Of a stretch of DNA of 64,000 nucleotides, positions 32,628 through 42,479 are shown piece by piece. The first letter of the stretch is position 1, and each line of letters starts with the position of its first letter. Both the position numbers and the translations under genes were made by a program. Origin of the DNA: Anaerotignum sp. MSJ-24 (GTDB lineage: Bacteria; Bacillota; Clostridia; Lachnospirales; Anaerotignaceae); the NCBI RefSeq assembly GCF_018918145.1, contig NZ_JAHLPX010000011.1, positions 1-64,000 on the forward strand, given 5' to 3'. The notes below the pieces were generated by a model. That model was not told where the DNA came from. It saw only the letters and a list, made by a program, of their open reading frames with translations, and searched no databases.

Positions 32628-34957
32628 GGTTTCTCCCCTTTCTTTTGTTTGGCAGCCGCTGTTACCGTTTTTGTCCACTCCTTTCTGGCGGTGGTACGCC
32701 GGATGGTAAAGTTCGATTCTTTTACCGCAGGGGCAGCCCGTTTTCTTTCCGGTATCACAGGAGCCGTATTTGCCTTTTGTCTTTCCTCTGGTTTGTCTGG
32801 GGAAGCCGGAGGGAGTATCTGGCGTTCTGTCCTTGCAGACGGTATCTGTTCATGGTGGATGGAAGCTGCCTTTACTACCGGAACCGAAGCCCGTTCTGCC
32901 ACAGTTCCCCCATAAGGAACCTGTCCCCGTTCCCTGATGGATGGGGAAACCGGCTGCATGGCTGGTTTTCCTGTATGAGTGGTATCTGCATGATGTCGGA
33001 AATCTTCCGGCTGCTTTGCAGTAACAGGGCGTTCATGGACGGGAGCCGCCCCTTTGGGGGATTCGGAAGCTGTCTGTTGCGGCTGTTTTGCCTGTTCCAG
33101 TTCCGCCCTGCGTTCTGCAATGGTCTGTCTGCGGCTTTCTGCCTGTGCGTTCCGCTGTTCGGCTCTGGCAGTTCGGGTCTGGGTCACGCTGGAAGTAAAA
33201 TCCCGTACTCCCTCTGATACCTGTGTTTTCCCGTGGTAAAGGGCGTACTTTGCATTGACAGGCAAATCCTTTGCCTGCTCCCGAAGCTGTCCGGCAGTAT
33301 CGGCTATCTTATCTTTGGTATCTGCCACCGCACCCACAGCAGAGCTAGCCCGTTTCCATGCAGATTCCTTTTCTGGTGCTGCCCGTCCGTTTGGTCGGGT
33401 GTGGTCTGCCTGTGTATTTTTGGAAGTACCGGAGTTGGAAGCATTTCTCTGGTCTGGGCTAGCTTGTTTCCCTGCGTGGTATGCAGCCGTTCCAGCCCCA
33501 AGAGCTGCCACAGAACGCCCTAACTTATGCTGTAAACGGTGCATATGGGCGTGCATGAGCATACGGGGTCTTCGCATGATACGGCTCCCCATACTTTGGG
33601 AATCGCCGCTCTGTAAGGAGAACATCCCCATCAAATCCCCCAGCTTAAAATAAATTCCGGCAAAGGTCACTATCTGCAAGAACGCCGTCAGGAAGAACGG
33701 ATATTCCCCAGACAGGTTGTAGAGCATGGTGGAAATGCTGAACGCTACCGTGATAATCAGGGTGATTCCGGCTCTGGTAAGGATGGTATTGAACAGTTTT
33801 GTAATGGCACGTTTGGACATCCCCTCAAAAGAGGGAACCATGCTAAGGAGGAAGCTCACAGGCAGGAACATGGCGTAGATGATAAAAAGCACCTGTGAAA
33901 AAATCATTATCCCCGTGAGCAGGAATACAAAAACGGAGATACCGATATTGAACATGAACAGGAAGAAGACGGTTCCCAAGCGGTTGATGGTCTTTGTGAT
34001 GGTAAGGTTGGTATTTTCCCTGTCTTCGATTTCCTCCACCACGATTTCTTCCCTGCCCTGCCCGTTGTTTTCGTCTGGACTGGTTGAGAGCAGGTGTTCC
34101 ACACGGTCAGCCCCAATACTTTCCACATCCGAGTTGCCGTATTGCAGCAGGAGCCACGGCTGTTTGACCTGAATGGAAAACAGGCTGTCCCGTATCAAAT
34201 CCACACTGTCTTTTCCCTGGCTTTCCGAGTTTGGCAGCACAATCTTTGTGCCAAGGGTCAGGCTGGCATTGCTGATGTCTGCGGAAAATTCATTGATTTT
34301 CCCGATATAATCAGGAGCATAGGCGATAAAGGCAGCGGACAGCGCGAACACCACCACGAAATTCACAACGGCATGGATGGCTTTTGTGGTTTCCCGTTTG
34401 ATAAGCCCTGTGTAGGCAACGTAAATCCCCACCACCAGAATGAGAATCAGCAGGAACCCGATATAAAATCCCTCCGAGGACAAGCCGCCTGTGGTAACGC
34501 CTGCCAAGGTCTGCATATTTTTCCCAATGGAATCCGCCGTAGAGGAAATGAAGTCCAACGAGTAGGCTTCCTGAATCAGATACCCTGTGGCGTTGGAAAG
34601 GTACAGGCTGATTGTCCAGATAAAATTTGTGATGGCATACAGCCCGTACATCACCTGTTTTCCGATACCGTCCAGCCAGTTCCACGGGAGCCAGTCCCAT
34701 CCGCTGTCCACATAAAAATCAAGCTGGTAGTTGTCCAGAGGGTATTTGCTGTATTCGTTGGCAGCGTCCACCGTATCATCCACCAGTCCGGCAGCGTGGG
34801 CGGCTGTGCCGAAGACTGCAAGCAACAGGAGGATGAGCAGGAGTGCCAGAAGCACCCTGCCAATCAATTTTCCTGCTATTTTCCAAGACAAGCCCTTTTT
34901 TGCTGAATAGGGAACAGGGAGTTGCTGCCCGTTGGAAGTTCTATGTATCACCATCAA
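32624..34957 (-). CDS. Multi-pass conjugation membrane protein (Tn916 Orf15, VirB6-like)
   Basis: A 777-aa protein. It has an N-terminal signal-like helix (VLLALLLILLLLAVFG), several membrane helices through about residue 470, then a long hydrophilic Ala/Gln/Arg/Pro-rich C-terminal tail. This is the layout of the CD3337/EF1877 mobilome membrane proteins, which act as channel components. It overlaps orf14 and orf16 by 4 nt each, typical of a coupled operon. Confidence 0.87.
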   Translation of the reverse strand: MMVIHRTSNGQQLPVPYSAKKGLSWKIAGKLIGRVLLALLLILLLLAVFGTAAHAAGLVDDTVDAANEYSKYPLDNYQLDFYVDSGWDWLPWNWLDGIGKQVMYGLYAITNFIWTISLYLSNATGYLIQEAYSLDFISSTADSIGKNMQTLAGVTTGGLSSEGFYIGFLLILILVVGIYVAYTGLIKRETTKAIHAVVNFVVVFALSAAFIAYAPDYIGKINEFSADISNASLTLGTKIVLPNSESQGKDSVDLIRDSLFSIQVKQPWLLLQYGNSDVESIGADRVEHLLSTSPDENNGQGREEIVVEEIEDRENTNLTITKTINRLGTVFFLFMFNIGISVFVFLLTGIMIFSQVLFIIYAMFLPVSFLLSMVPSFEGMSKRAITKLFNTILTRAGITLIITVAFSISTMLYNLSGEYPFFLTAFLQIVTFAGIYFKLGDLMGMFSLQSGDSQSMGSRIMRRPRMLMHAHMHRLQHKLGRSVAALGAGTAAYHAGKQASPDQRNASNSGTSKNTQADHTRPNGRAAPEKESAWKRASSAVGAVADTKDKIADTAGQLREQAKDLPVNAKYALYHGKTQVSEGVRDFTSSVTQTRTARAEQRNAQAESRRQTIAERRAELEQAKQPQQTASESPKGAAPVHERPVTAKQPEDFRHHADTTHTGKPAMQPVSPSIRERGQVPYGGTVAERASVPVVKAASIHHEQIPSARTERQILPPASPDKPEERQKANTAPVIPERKRAAPAVKESNFTIRRTTARKEWTKTVTAAAKQKKGEKP

Positions 34958-37404
34958 TCCACCTCTTTTCTCATGGGCGGTCTGGTATCAAAGGCATGGA
35001 ACAGGTCTTCAAAGATAGGATGGAACTGTATCACTCCCACACGCCCGTACAAATCACTGATAAGGCACTGCCCGTTTTCCAAGTCACGGAGCCGCTTCTG
35101 GTTGTTTTCATCTTCGGAATCCACCCCAAAAAAGGCGAGGGTCTTCTTGATTTCGTTGATGTCTGTGGAACGGAACGCAAACTTCAAGCCCAGATTGTTT
35201 TTCAGCTTTTCATCCAGCAAATCGTCCGTGTTCTGGGTGACAAAGTAAACGCCTGCGTTCATGGCACGTCCGGCACGAACCAGCTTCATAGAGAGGGTCT
35301 TGCCCTGTGCCACCTGTAAGAAGCTCCATGCTTCATCCAAATCCACAATCTTAAACACGCTGCGGTCGGTGTGGATAAAGTCGAGGGCAAAGGTGCTGAT
35401 TACAATGAGCATTGCCACGGAAAGCAGCTCCATTGTGGTGTATTCTTCAAACGAGGTTTCTTTATCCGGCAGCACCAAATCCGCCACCTGAATGATATTG
35501 AGCTGCTTTTCAAGGCTGATGGACTGTGTGACATCCCCATCCGAAAAGAGCAGGTGTGCAAAGTCATAGTCCGTAAAGGATTCGATATGGTCGGCTATGC
35601 TGGTGCTGATGGTGGTTCCCTCCGCCCGAAGTTCCTCAATCACTTTGAAAAGTCCCCGTTCCTCACTGTTTGTCACTGCACGGATGGCTTTCCGAAGAAC
35701 AGGGAACTTTTCCCCGTCACGGCTGGAAATGCCGGTTAAAAAGGTCAGGATGTCGATTGCCAGTGATTCGGAATCCTTTGGGTTCTCCATAATCACATAG
35801 GGGTCAAGTAAGCCCCTGTTCTGTTCCTCTGAGGTCAGGTTTACGATATTGATTTCATGGGCGATTTCCGGCAGGGTTTCTTTCCAGCGTCCCCGTTCCG
35901 CTTTCGGGTCAACAATGAGAGCCTGTGCCCCAAATAGTACGGAATAATAGACAATCATGTTGTTGCTGAATGATTTTCCACCGCCGAGGGAGCCGACAAA
36001 AGCGGCAGCAAGGGCGTTGGTAACAGAGCCTTTTACCCCTTGACTGGCAAGGGCAGGTTTTAAGTACACATTTCTTCCTGTATCAAGGCTGTACCCGATA
36101 TAAATACCCTCTGGTTCCCCCAACATCTGGGTTGCTCCGAAACCAAGACCAGCGAGGAAGTCACTGGTGACATACTGGATGTAATCGTTCAGATACCGTT
36201 TGCTGGCAGGGAGAAATTCCCCATGCAGCCCCAGCATATCCCCAAAGGGGCGAACCAGCTTCACGTTCAAATCGTCATAAAAATCTTTCACCTCATTGCA
36301 GCGGCGTTTCAGTTCTTCCAAGTCGGGAGCTGTCACACGCACCACATAGGACAGCTTATACATGGATTCCTTGCTCTGGTCTAAGGTGGATTCCAGCTCA
36401 TTTACGCTGTCTAAAGCGTCCACCACGTTTGTACTGGTTTCACTGTCATTCTGCCATGCGTGGTTGTCCAAATCTTTCAGCTCTTTTTTCTTGTTCCGCA
36501 CCGTGGAGAGGGCTTTCCGGTTTGTCACAATCTCCACATTCATAGAGGTATCAATGGGAAAGGTGAATTGCTGCTGCTGATAGTAAAAGATTTCCGAGGA
36601 TGGGAAGTCCAGTTCCCCCACAATGCTGTTGATGGTGAAGTAGGCGGCATAGACCGTCCCGTCTTCCTGTTCGATTTTCAGATACCGCTGGTTTTCCTCT
36701 ATCAGACAACGGGTGGGTTTGATGAGGTCATAGTATTTCACCAGCGTTTCCTCCTGAAACCGTTTTTTCGGAAGATAATACTCATAATCTTCGTAGGCGG
36801 TTCCGGTCTGCCCGTATAAATGCTCAATCAGATAGCCAAAATCGTCCTTATCAAGCCGCCGGACTTTAAAGCGGCGTGAGATTTTATTCTCTAACAGTTT
36901 TTCCATCTTCTGAAACCGCCAGATTTCCTCATTGCTCATGGAAACAAAATCCCCCATGAGTTTGTGGTTGACTTCATGGAGAAAATCGGAAACGGCGGTC
37001 TTTGCTTCCCTGCGGAACTGCTTCATGGTGACTTCCTGCTCATTGACAAGCAGCTTGAAGCCGATAAAAAAGCGGTAGTCCACCTGATTTTCCCCTATCA
37101 TGGAAATCAGGGCTTCGGTCTGTGCGTCAATCTTTGCACAGGCAATATCTTTTAACTTGCCTGTTACTTCCTGTTTGGAGCGTTCCTGTGCTGCCCGTAT
37201 GCTGGATTCGGTGCTGATTTGCAGGGCGTGAATCTTCCCGTCCCTGTTCTGGGCGATAAGCTGCCGGAAGGAATCGTGTACCTGATATTTCTGTTCGGGG
37301 CTTAAAAAGGAATAGTTGTAGGGAAGCAGCTCATAGTAGGCAAAGCACTCCCCGTCATGGTTGAACACAAGGTTATTTTCGATATACTTAATCGGATATG
37401 CCAT
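34954..37404 (-). CDS. VirB4-type conjugation ATPase (Tn916 Orf16)
   Basis: An 816-aa protein with Walker A in VGSLGGGKSFSNNMIVYYS (about residue 488) and Walker B in VFKIVDLDEAWSF, in the TraC/VirB4 arrangement. It energises the type IV secretion channel. MAYPIKYIENN (37404) is taken as the start because GGAGTGAT lies upstream. It overlaps the end of the TcpE gene. Confidence 0.93.
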   Translation of the reverse strand: MAYPIKYIENNLVFNHDGECFAYYELLPYNYSFLSPEQKYQVHDSFRQLIAQNRDGKIHALQISTESSIRAAQERSKQEVTGKLKDIACAKIDAQTEALISMIGENQVDYRFFIGFKLLVNEQEVTMKQFRREAKTAVSDFLHEVNHKLMGDFVSMSNEEIWRFQKMEKLLENKISRRFKVRRLDKDDFGYLIEHLYGQTGTAYEDYEYYLPKKRFQEETLVKYYDLIKPTRCLIEENQRYLKIEQEDGTVYAAYFTINSIVGELDFPSSEIFYYQQQQFTFPIDTSMNVEIVTNRKALSTVRNKKKELKDLDNHAWQNDSETSTNVVDALDSVNELESTLDQSKESMYKLSYVVRVTAPDLEELKRRCNEVKDFYDDLNVKLVRPFGDMLGLHGEFLPASKRYLNDYIQYVTSDFLAGLGFGATQMLGEPEGIYIGYSLDTGRNVYLKPALASQGVKGSVTNALAAAFVGSLGGGKSFSNNMIVYYSVLFGAQALIVDPKAERGRWKETLPEIAHEINIVNLTSEEQNRGLLDPYVIMENPKDSESLAIDILTFLTGISSRDGEKFPVLRKAIRAVTNSEERGLFKVIEELRAEGTTISTSIADHIESFTDYDFAHLLFSDGDVTQSISLEKQLNIIQVADLVLPDKETSFEEYTTMELLSVAMLIVISTFALDFIHTDRSVFKIVDLDEAWSFLQVAQGKTLSMKLVRAGRAMNAGVYFVTQNTDDLLDEKLKNNLGLKFAFRSTDINEIKKTLAFFGVDSEDENNQKRLRDLENGQCLISDLYGRVGVIQFHPIFEDLFHAFDTRPPMRKEVD

Positions 37405-37780
37405 AAATATCACTCCTTACTGCCGTGATGGGCTGTGCCGGATATTCCTTTTCCAGCTTCACGGGCTTTCCTGCATAGGTCAGTTTCGGGCGTACCAGAT
37501 ATGCCAGTACGGATTTCAGGAAGCCGTAAGGCTTCTTCCCGTCAAAGGTCTTCTGGCACATGAACCAAGTGAGGGCAAAGGGTACGCCGAAATATTTCAA
37601 AAATGCCCCGTTAATGAACGAAAGGGGAGGGAGGTTCCCCAAGAGTATCACTGCAAACACCGATACCACGAACCACGCCATCTGTGTGAACGTGATGGGG
37701 AATGGCAGCTTAAAATTATTGATGGAATAGAGTACCTTTTCCACCGACCAGATACTGGTATAGCTTCGTATTTTCTTCAT
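37388..37780 (-). CDS. Conjugation protein TcpE (Tn916 Orf17)
   Basis: A 130-aa protein, MKKIRSYTSIWSVEKVLYS, with two membrane helices (MAWFVVSVFAVILLG and a following one) and a C-terminal KKPYGFLKSVLAYLVRPKL segment, all typical of the TcpE family. The start at 37780 follows GAAAGGACGG. Confidence 0.88.
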   Translation of the reverse strand: MKKIRSYTSIWSVEKVLYSINNFKLPFPITFTQMAWFVVSVFAVILLGNLPPLSFINGAFLKYFGVPFALTWFMCQKTFDGKKPYGFLKSVLAYLVRPKLTYAGKPVKLEKEYPAQPITAVRSDIYGISD

Positions 37781-37870
37781 GTTGTCCGTCCTTTCTAAAA
37801 GATGGGGGCAGCAAAAGCCGCCCCTAAATAAAAAAGCCGCCTGCACTTCCCAAAGGAGATACAGACGGGT

Positions 37871-38368
37871 CTACCGTAAGATTTCATATATGCCGTAGTT
37901 CGTGACAACAAAGGTTCCCTCCAATTCCATGTCACGCCCATAGGCGGCGTAGTCGATATAGTTTTGTAAGTGTGCCGGAAGTTCTCCAAGCTGTCCGCTT
38001 TCTTCCAGATAGTAGCGAGCCACATCCGCCATATCGTCACAGCCGGAATGGCAGATAATATCGTCTTCATGCTCACAGAGTTCTTCGATACTGCCAAAGT
38101 AGGATTGTAGCTCTGATAGTTCCTCCTGAATGTACTCCGGTAAGTCCTCCACCATTTCACACAGGCGGTTGACTTCCTCAATGGGGGTATATTCGTCAAT
38201 CTCAAAGGGCAGCTCATAGTCATGGATGGCGTATTCCTCATATTCATCATTCAAACCGATACGCTCCTTGACTTCCTCAAAATCCACAGGACAGGAAAAC
38301 CATGCCCCAGGGTATTCCTCAAAATCCTCATGGTAAAACCGTGTGGTGTTCAGGATGTAGATTTTCAT
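37871..38368 (-). CDS. ardA: Antirestriction protein ArdA (Tn916 Orf18)
   Basis: A 165-aa very acidic protein that mimics DNA and blocks type I restriction enzymes during entry of the ICE. It starts MKIYILNTTRFYHEDF and has WFSCPVDFEEVKERIGL and many Glu/Asp clusters. ATG 38368 is preferred because AAAGGACG and a family-like start coincide. Confidence 0.9.
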   Translation of the reverse strand: MKIYILNTTRFYHEDFEEYPGAWFSCPVDFEEVKERIGLNDEYEEYAIHDYELPFEIDEYTPIEEVNRLCEMVEDLPEYIQEELSELQSYFGSIEELCEHEDDIICHSGCDDMADVARYYLEESGQLGELPAHLQNYIDYAAYGRDMELEGTFVVTNYGIYEILR

Positions 38369-38495
38369 TTCCTCAATCTGTATCACGTCCTTTCTCTGTC
38401 AGGTTTTTGGGGAGTTACGCTCCCCAAGCTCCTAGTGGACTTCCGCCATGAAGCAATCAGAGCTTGCTCCATAACGGAAGTGTAACAAGGGTTTC

Positions 38496-38717
38496 CTATG
38501 CACCGATAATCTTATTGAACAGTTCCAGTAAGATGTCCTTTACACCGTCCGCATTGAAGACCAGACCGACCGCTACAAGGGACACCACCAGAAAACCGAT
38601 AAGTTTGGAAAATTCCCTCTTAAATCCGAGGTACAGTCCAATCACCACGATTGCCAGCAGCACAAGGGACTGGGCATTGGATAAAAACCAGTTGTAAAGA
38701 TTCTGTCCGAAATTCAT
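38496..38717 (-). CDS. Small conjugation membrane protein (Tn916 Orf19, TcpD-like)
   Basis: A 73-aa protein with two hydrophobic segments (SLVLLAIVVIGLYLGF and LIGFLVVSLVAVGLVF), in the Orf19 position and of the usual size. GAAAGGAGC precedes the ATG. Confidence 0.8.
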   Translation of the reverse strand: MNFGQNLYNWFLSNAQSLVLLAIVVIGLYLGFKREFSKLIGFLVVSLVAVGLVFNADGVKDILLELFNKIIGA

Positions 38718-38768
38718 AAAAGCTCCTTTCTTTCCTGTAAGAGTTCTTAGGTTCCAAGATTGCCGCCG

Positions 38769-39950
38769 TTAAAGCACCACCTCCTTTGCAGCGGCGGCTT
38801 GCTGCTTCAGGATTTTTTCGTGCTTCTCCGTCAGCTTTGCATGGGTGATGATGTCATGGACAATCTGGGTGTGGTTCATCTTATCCAGACGGAGAGCCAG
38901 CTTTAACGTGGGTGCTACCTGATGGGAGAGCCAGTGCAGGGTGCGTTCAAAGGAATAGGGTTCCGGTTTGGTTGTCAGTTTCAGGATTCCTCTGTGTTCC
39001 CCGATAAACCACGCCCATTCCTCACTGATACGCCAGTCAGAACGGGGCTTCGTATCGTCCCTGTCCACGAACCGGACATAGCGGTTGATGATTTGAAAGG
39101 CTGTCCGTTCTGGATTGTCATGTTCTAACAGGTCACGGATGGCGTAAAAGGCACGCTCATTTTTCAGCCGGATTTCAAAGCGGTTCTTTACCTCTGCGTC
39201 CGCAATGGGAATATCATGCTTTTTGTACTGCTCATAGTCTTTTTCATAAATGCAGAAGTACACCTCACTTTGGAGGGAGCCGATATACAGGGTGTTCCCC
39301 ATACATTCTTTTTCCTCACACCGTACCAGTTCGCCGCTGCGGTAGCTTTTAAAGCTGCGAAAGACCGAGATACATTCTTCATTCCGGCACTTCTCTGTCA
39401 GATGGGGAATGTTCAGGATTCCCGTTTTGTCATTGATGGCGAGGTCAAGCCGTTTCATCACGCCGTCCTCCATGAGAACATCCATGAAAAACTCATACCA
39501 GCTCCGTTCCTGTGCCAGCAGATAGCTTTCAAACTGGCGGCAGCCACGCCCTTTCAGTTCCAGCAGCACCCCTTTTTCCAGTTCCGGCGATACCAGAACG
39601 AAAATATCACCCAGGTAGTAATGCTCTGTGTAAGAATAGAAGCCGTAGTCTTCATGGATAAAGTAAGGCAGCTTTAGCCGCAGCACGTCTTCCACGATAT
39701 GCTTCACATCCGTAGTGGGAAAACGAATCCGCACATAATCAAAGAGCATTTCAAGGGGAGCGTCTGGATTGAAGCGTTCCAGAGCTTCCGTGATGGCTTC
39801 CTGTAATGCTTCGGATGGGTGAGCCTTGCCCGTTTCAATGTCGCTCAGGTACGGACGTGTGATTCCGGCAGCTAATGCAAGTTTCTGTTGTGAGATACCG
39901 TAACTTTCCCGTTTCTCTTTAATGTCCCGTACCCATGTTTCTTCATTCAG
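38769..39950 (-). CDS. Rep_trans-type relaxase (Tn916 Orf20)
   Basis: About 393 aa. An XRE HTH lies at the N terminus (KREKSGY-like region, SQQKLALAAGITRPYLSDIE), then the Rep_trans replication-initiator fold (RLDLAINDKTG, FYAIRDLLEH). It nicks oriT, helped by Int in Tn916. The HTH is in frame but upstream of the first ATG (39749). The best start is CTG at 39950, eight nt after GACAGGAGG, since no ATG/GTG/TTG lies nearby in frame. Confidence 0.85.
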   Translation of the reverse strand: MNEETWVRDIKEKRESYGISQQKLALAAGITRPYLSDIETGKAHPSEALQEAITEALERFNPDAPLEMLFDYVRIRFPTTDVKHIVEDVLRLKLPYFIHEDYGFYSYTEHYYLGDIFVLVSPELEKGVLLELKGRGCRQFESYLLAQERSWYEFFMDVLMEDGVMKRLDLAINDKTGILNIPHLTEKCRNEECISVFRSFKSYRSGELVRCEEKECMGNTLYIGSLQSEVYFCIYEKDYEQYKKHDIPIADAEVKNRFEIRLKNERAFYAIRDLLEHDNPERTAFQIINRYVRFVDRDDTKPRSDWRISEEWAWFIGEHRGILKLTTKPEPYSFERTLHWLSHQVAPTLKLALRLDKMNHTQIVHDIITHAKLTEKHEKILKQQAAAAKEVVL

Positions 39951-39959
39951 TGAAAATCC

Positions 39960-40110
39960 CTCCTGTCTAAAAAAGCGTATGTCAACTTTTGGAGCCTTGT
40001 TGACATACGCCGGATATGGGAAAAATCCCTTGTGTACCGTGGGATTCTGCCCTGTTGTTTAGTTGTTGCCTGTCGATTTGTACCCCTCTGTTAGATACGA
40101 GGGGTTTATG
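39960..40110. other. oriT region of the ICE
   Basis: This is the orf20-orf21 spacer where Tn916 oriT lies. It holds inverted repeats GCGTATGTCAAC/GTTGACATACGC (39975-39986 and 39999-40010) and ACCCCTC/GAGGGGT (40082-40105). The latter, with the adjoining GTACAAATCGACAGG on the minus strand, resembles the Tn916 oriT as I remember it. Confidence 0.7.
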
Positions 40111-40144
40111 CTGGCGTGCCTTGCGGCACACCAGCCACAGCAGG

Positions 40145-41542
40145 TCAGTCCGTTTCTGCGGCTTTCGCTTCGCACGCCGCCTGCACTCCCTGCCTGCTGT
40201 CTATGAGCTTTTTAATTTCCTTGAGGAAATCATGCCCTTTTGGGACAAGGGGCGTGTAAAACTCCGAGATAACGCTGGTTCCCACATCCACATAGCCACG
40301 CCCTTTTATCTGCTTGAGGAAGAAGTCCTTTGTGGTTTCCCCGAACATCATCCCATAGCCCATTTCCGACATCCGCCCCAGAGCCACACGGAAATTGAAC
40401 TGGTCACGGATTCCGTCCCCCAGATACTTTGCGTCTGGACGCTGGCAGGCGAGAATCAGGAAGAAACCAGCCTGCCGCCCAAGCATAACGATTTGCTTTA
40501 ATTTGTTGAGAACAGCGGCATTTTCTTTTGTGCCGAGCATTTCCATAAATGCCACATATTCATCAAAGATAAGGAAATTTGCCGGAAGTCCCAAGTAAGC
40601 GTAGTTTTCCCCTGTCCGGTAATTCTCCATGAGCTTCATGTCTTCGCTGCGTTTCATCATTTCCTCATAGAAACGGTCAATGCAGGCGAGCATATCTTCC
40701 TTTTTGTAGTACACATCCGGCATAACCGCCTGTAAATCCGCAAGGTCGGCGTTCTTTGGGTCTAACACGAACAGGACGGCGTTAGTGCGGAGCAGGGCTT
40801 CAATGAGGGTCAGGATGAAATAGGTCTTTCCGCCGCCGGTTCCTCCGGCAATGAGCATATGGGGGAGCTTGTCATACTCCCACCAGACATTTTCCATAAG
40901 ACGGAGCCTGCCGTCCTTTGCCTGTACGTCCTCAATGGAAATACGGTTGGCAATGGTATCATAGATCAGGGTGTACTCCACATAGGAATCCTTTAATTCC
41001 TTATCCGTCAGCTCACAGTACAAGCCGCTTTCCAGCTTTCTCTCCAAGTTTAAGAGCTGTTCCTGATATTTCCCCAAGGTGATTTCCACACGGATATGGA
41101 GCAAGCCCTGTTTCATCCGGTAGTAGATTTTGGGAAAGTAAGTGATGGTTTCTTTGGAACGGCTGGAAGACAAGTCCTTGAAAAAAGCGTCTTCCTTTCT
41201 CTGTTCCGATTCATACCACTTGTTTTCCAATACCATCCTTGCCAGCTTTTGGCGGTGGATGAGCTGCTTTACTTCGTCCCTGCGGTATCGCCAGAACAGA
41301 AGAACGGCTGTAAGACACACCAGCACTGCCACGCCCATACTAAATAACAGGTAAGGGATGTTTACATCCTGTACTATCTGGGAGAGGGACACTTCCTGCC
41401 AGTTGGTTCCGGCTATTTGCCCTGTATGAAACAGCAGGACAACCAGCAGGAAGACAGGGAACAGGGCGGCAAGGGCAGTATGGAACACAAGGTCTTTATC
41501 CGTGGGGCGGATACGTTTTCCACGGGGAAAAAGCTGCTTCAT
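40145..41542 (-). CDS. FtsK/SpoIIIE-type coupling ATPase (Tn916 Orf21)
   Basis: A 465-aa protein with two N-terminal membrane helices (ALAALFPVFLLVVLLF, LLFSMGVAVLVCLTAVLLF), Walker A IAGGTGGGKTYF and Walker B FLIFDEY. It brings processed DNA to the channel. GAAAGGAGG precedes the ATG. Confidence 0.92.
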   Translation of the reverse strand: MKQLFPRGKRIRPTDKDLVFHTALAALFPVFLLVVLLFHTGQIAGTNWQEVSLSQIVQDVNIPYLLFSMGVAVLVCLTAVLLFWRYRRDEVKQLIHRQKLARMVLENKWYESEQRKEDAFFKDLSSSRSKETITYFPKIYYRMKQGLLHIRVEITLGKYQEQLLNLERKLESGLYCELTDKELKDSYVEYTLIYDTIANRISIEDVQAKDGRLRLMENVWWEYDKLPHMLIAGGTGGGKTYFILTLIEALLRTNAVLFVLDPKNADLADLQAVMPDVYYKKEDMLACIDRFYEEMMKRSEDMKLMENYRTGENYAYLGLPANFLIFDEYVAFMEMLGTKENAAVLNKLKQIVMLGRQAGFFLILACQRPDAKYLGDGIRDQFNFRVALGRMSEMGYGMMFGETTKDFFLKQIKGRGYVDVGTSVISEFYTPLVPKGHDFLKEIKKLIDSRQGVQAACEAKAAETD

Positions 41543-41580
41543 GGGAACAATCCTCCTTTCGCTTTTCTCTTATTTAGCTG

Positions 41581-41958
41581 CTATTTTACAGGGGGAGCGT
41601 CTTTCTTCGGTGTCTGCGGATTCATGGCAGCCCCTTTTTTCAGGACAATATCCTCTGCTTTGATGTACCAGTCCACCTCTGTTCCCTGAAAGGTAGCCGT
41701 TGCCACGGTATCTGCCACTGGATTGATAAGTTCCACCTCTGCGTTGTAATCGAACTCCTTTAACGGCACGCTGGCAGGGATAGAAACCTGAATCATACGC
41801 CCCTGTCCTCTGGATTTTAAGTCATAGGTACGCTCCTTGATTTCTTCTGATACCGAGCCGTCTTCATTCTGGAGGTGAACCTCACGGCGGAGGGCAGAAA
41901 ATTTCAATGCCCCGAATGTTGCTTCCTTGTCAATCACGATTCCGTTTGCTAATCTCAT
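41581..41958 (-). CDS. DUF961 protein (Tn916 Orf22-like)
   Basis: A 125-aa protein with the DUF961 pattern (FGALKFSALRREVHL, RTYDLKSRGQGRMIQVSIP, TEVDWYIKAEDIVLK). It is one of the two small first genes of the Tn916 transfer region; their role is not established. It is paralogous to the next gene upstream. Confidence 0.85.
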   Translation of the reverse strand: MRLANGIVIDKEATFGALKFSALRREVHLQNEDGSVSEEIKERTYDLKSRGQGRMIQVSIPASVPLKEFDYNAEVELINPVADTVATATFQGTEVDWYIKAEDIVLKKGAAMNPQTPKKDAPPVK

Positions 41959-41979
41959 AGTTTGATGTCCTCCTTTTCC

Positions 41980-42294
41980 TTATGCTTTTACCATATCGTC
42001 AGCGTGCAAAATGTAGTTGGTAAAGCCCCTTGTGCCGATTTTATAGCCCTCTGCGGTGATACGGGGATTGACGAGCTTTACACGTTCCTCAAAGTCAAAA
42101 TGCTTCTCTCCGGCTTCGGCAGGGAGGATAACTACAATATCATCCGCCCTCTGTACGTCTGAATAAAGGTTAAAGCTGCGAGAGAGTACCGCCATGCGTC
42201 CGTTGATTCTTCGCTGCTCTGTTTTGTCTTCTCCGGCAAACTCCAAGTTGCCGAATGTCTTTTCCATGTTGGGGATAACGAATTTTAATTCCAT
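41980..42294 (-). CDS. DUF961 protein (Tn916 Orf23-like)
   Basis: A 104-aa protein, MELKFVIPNMEKTFGNLEFA, ending TRGFTNYILHADDMVKA; DUF961 fold. The start at 42294 has GAAAGGACA upstream. It is the first gene of the transfer operon. Confidence 0.85.
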   Translation of the reverse strand: MELKFVIPNMEKTFGNLEFAGEDKTEQRRINGRMAVLSRSFNLYSDVQRADDIVVILPAEAGEKHFDFEERVKLVNPRITAEGYKIGTRGFTNYILHADDMVKA

Positions 42295-42427
42295 ATAGAT
42301 GTACCTGTCCTTTCTGAATGTTGTGTTTGATGGTTGGTTTCGGGTTCTGGTCTGGAAGCGGAGGGGAATGCTCCGGCGGTGGTGATTTCTTCGTAGTATC
42401 ACATCCTTTCTGGTTTTAGGGTAAAAA

Positions 42428-42458
42428 AAATAGACGCTCAGTTTTGAACGTCTATAAA
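42428..42458 (-). terminator. Terminator after the ABC-3C operon
   Basis: ATAGACG/CGTCTAT around CTCAGTTTTGAA, with T residues on the minus strand downstream. It isolates the AT-rich cassette from the transfer operon. Confidence 0.8.
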
Positions 42459-42479
42459 AAGTTACTATGCAGTTTTTGG

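Noticed and set aside
34094-34906. 270-codon plus-strand ORF opposite orf15
   Set aside because: It lies wholly against a conserved Tn916 membrane protein and has no domain or ribosome site.
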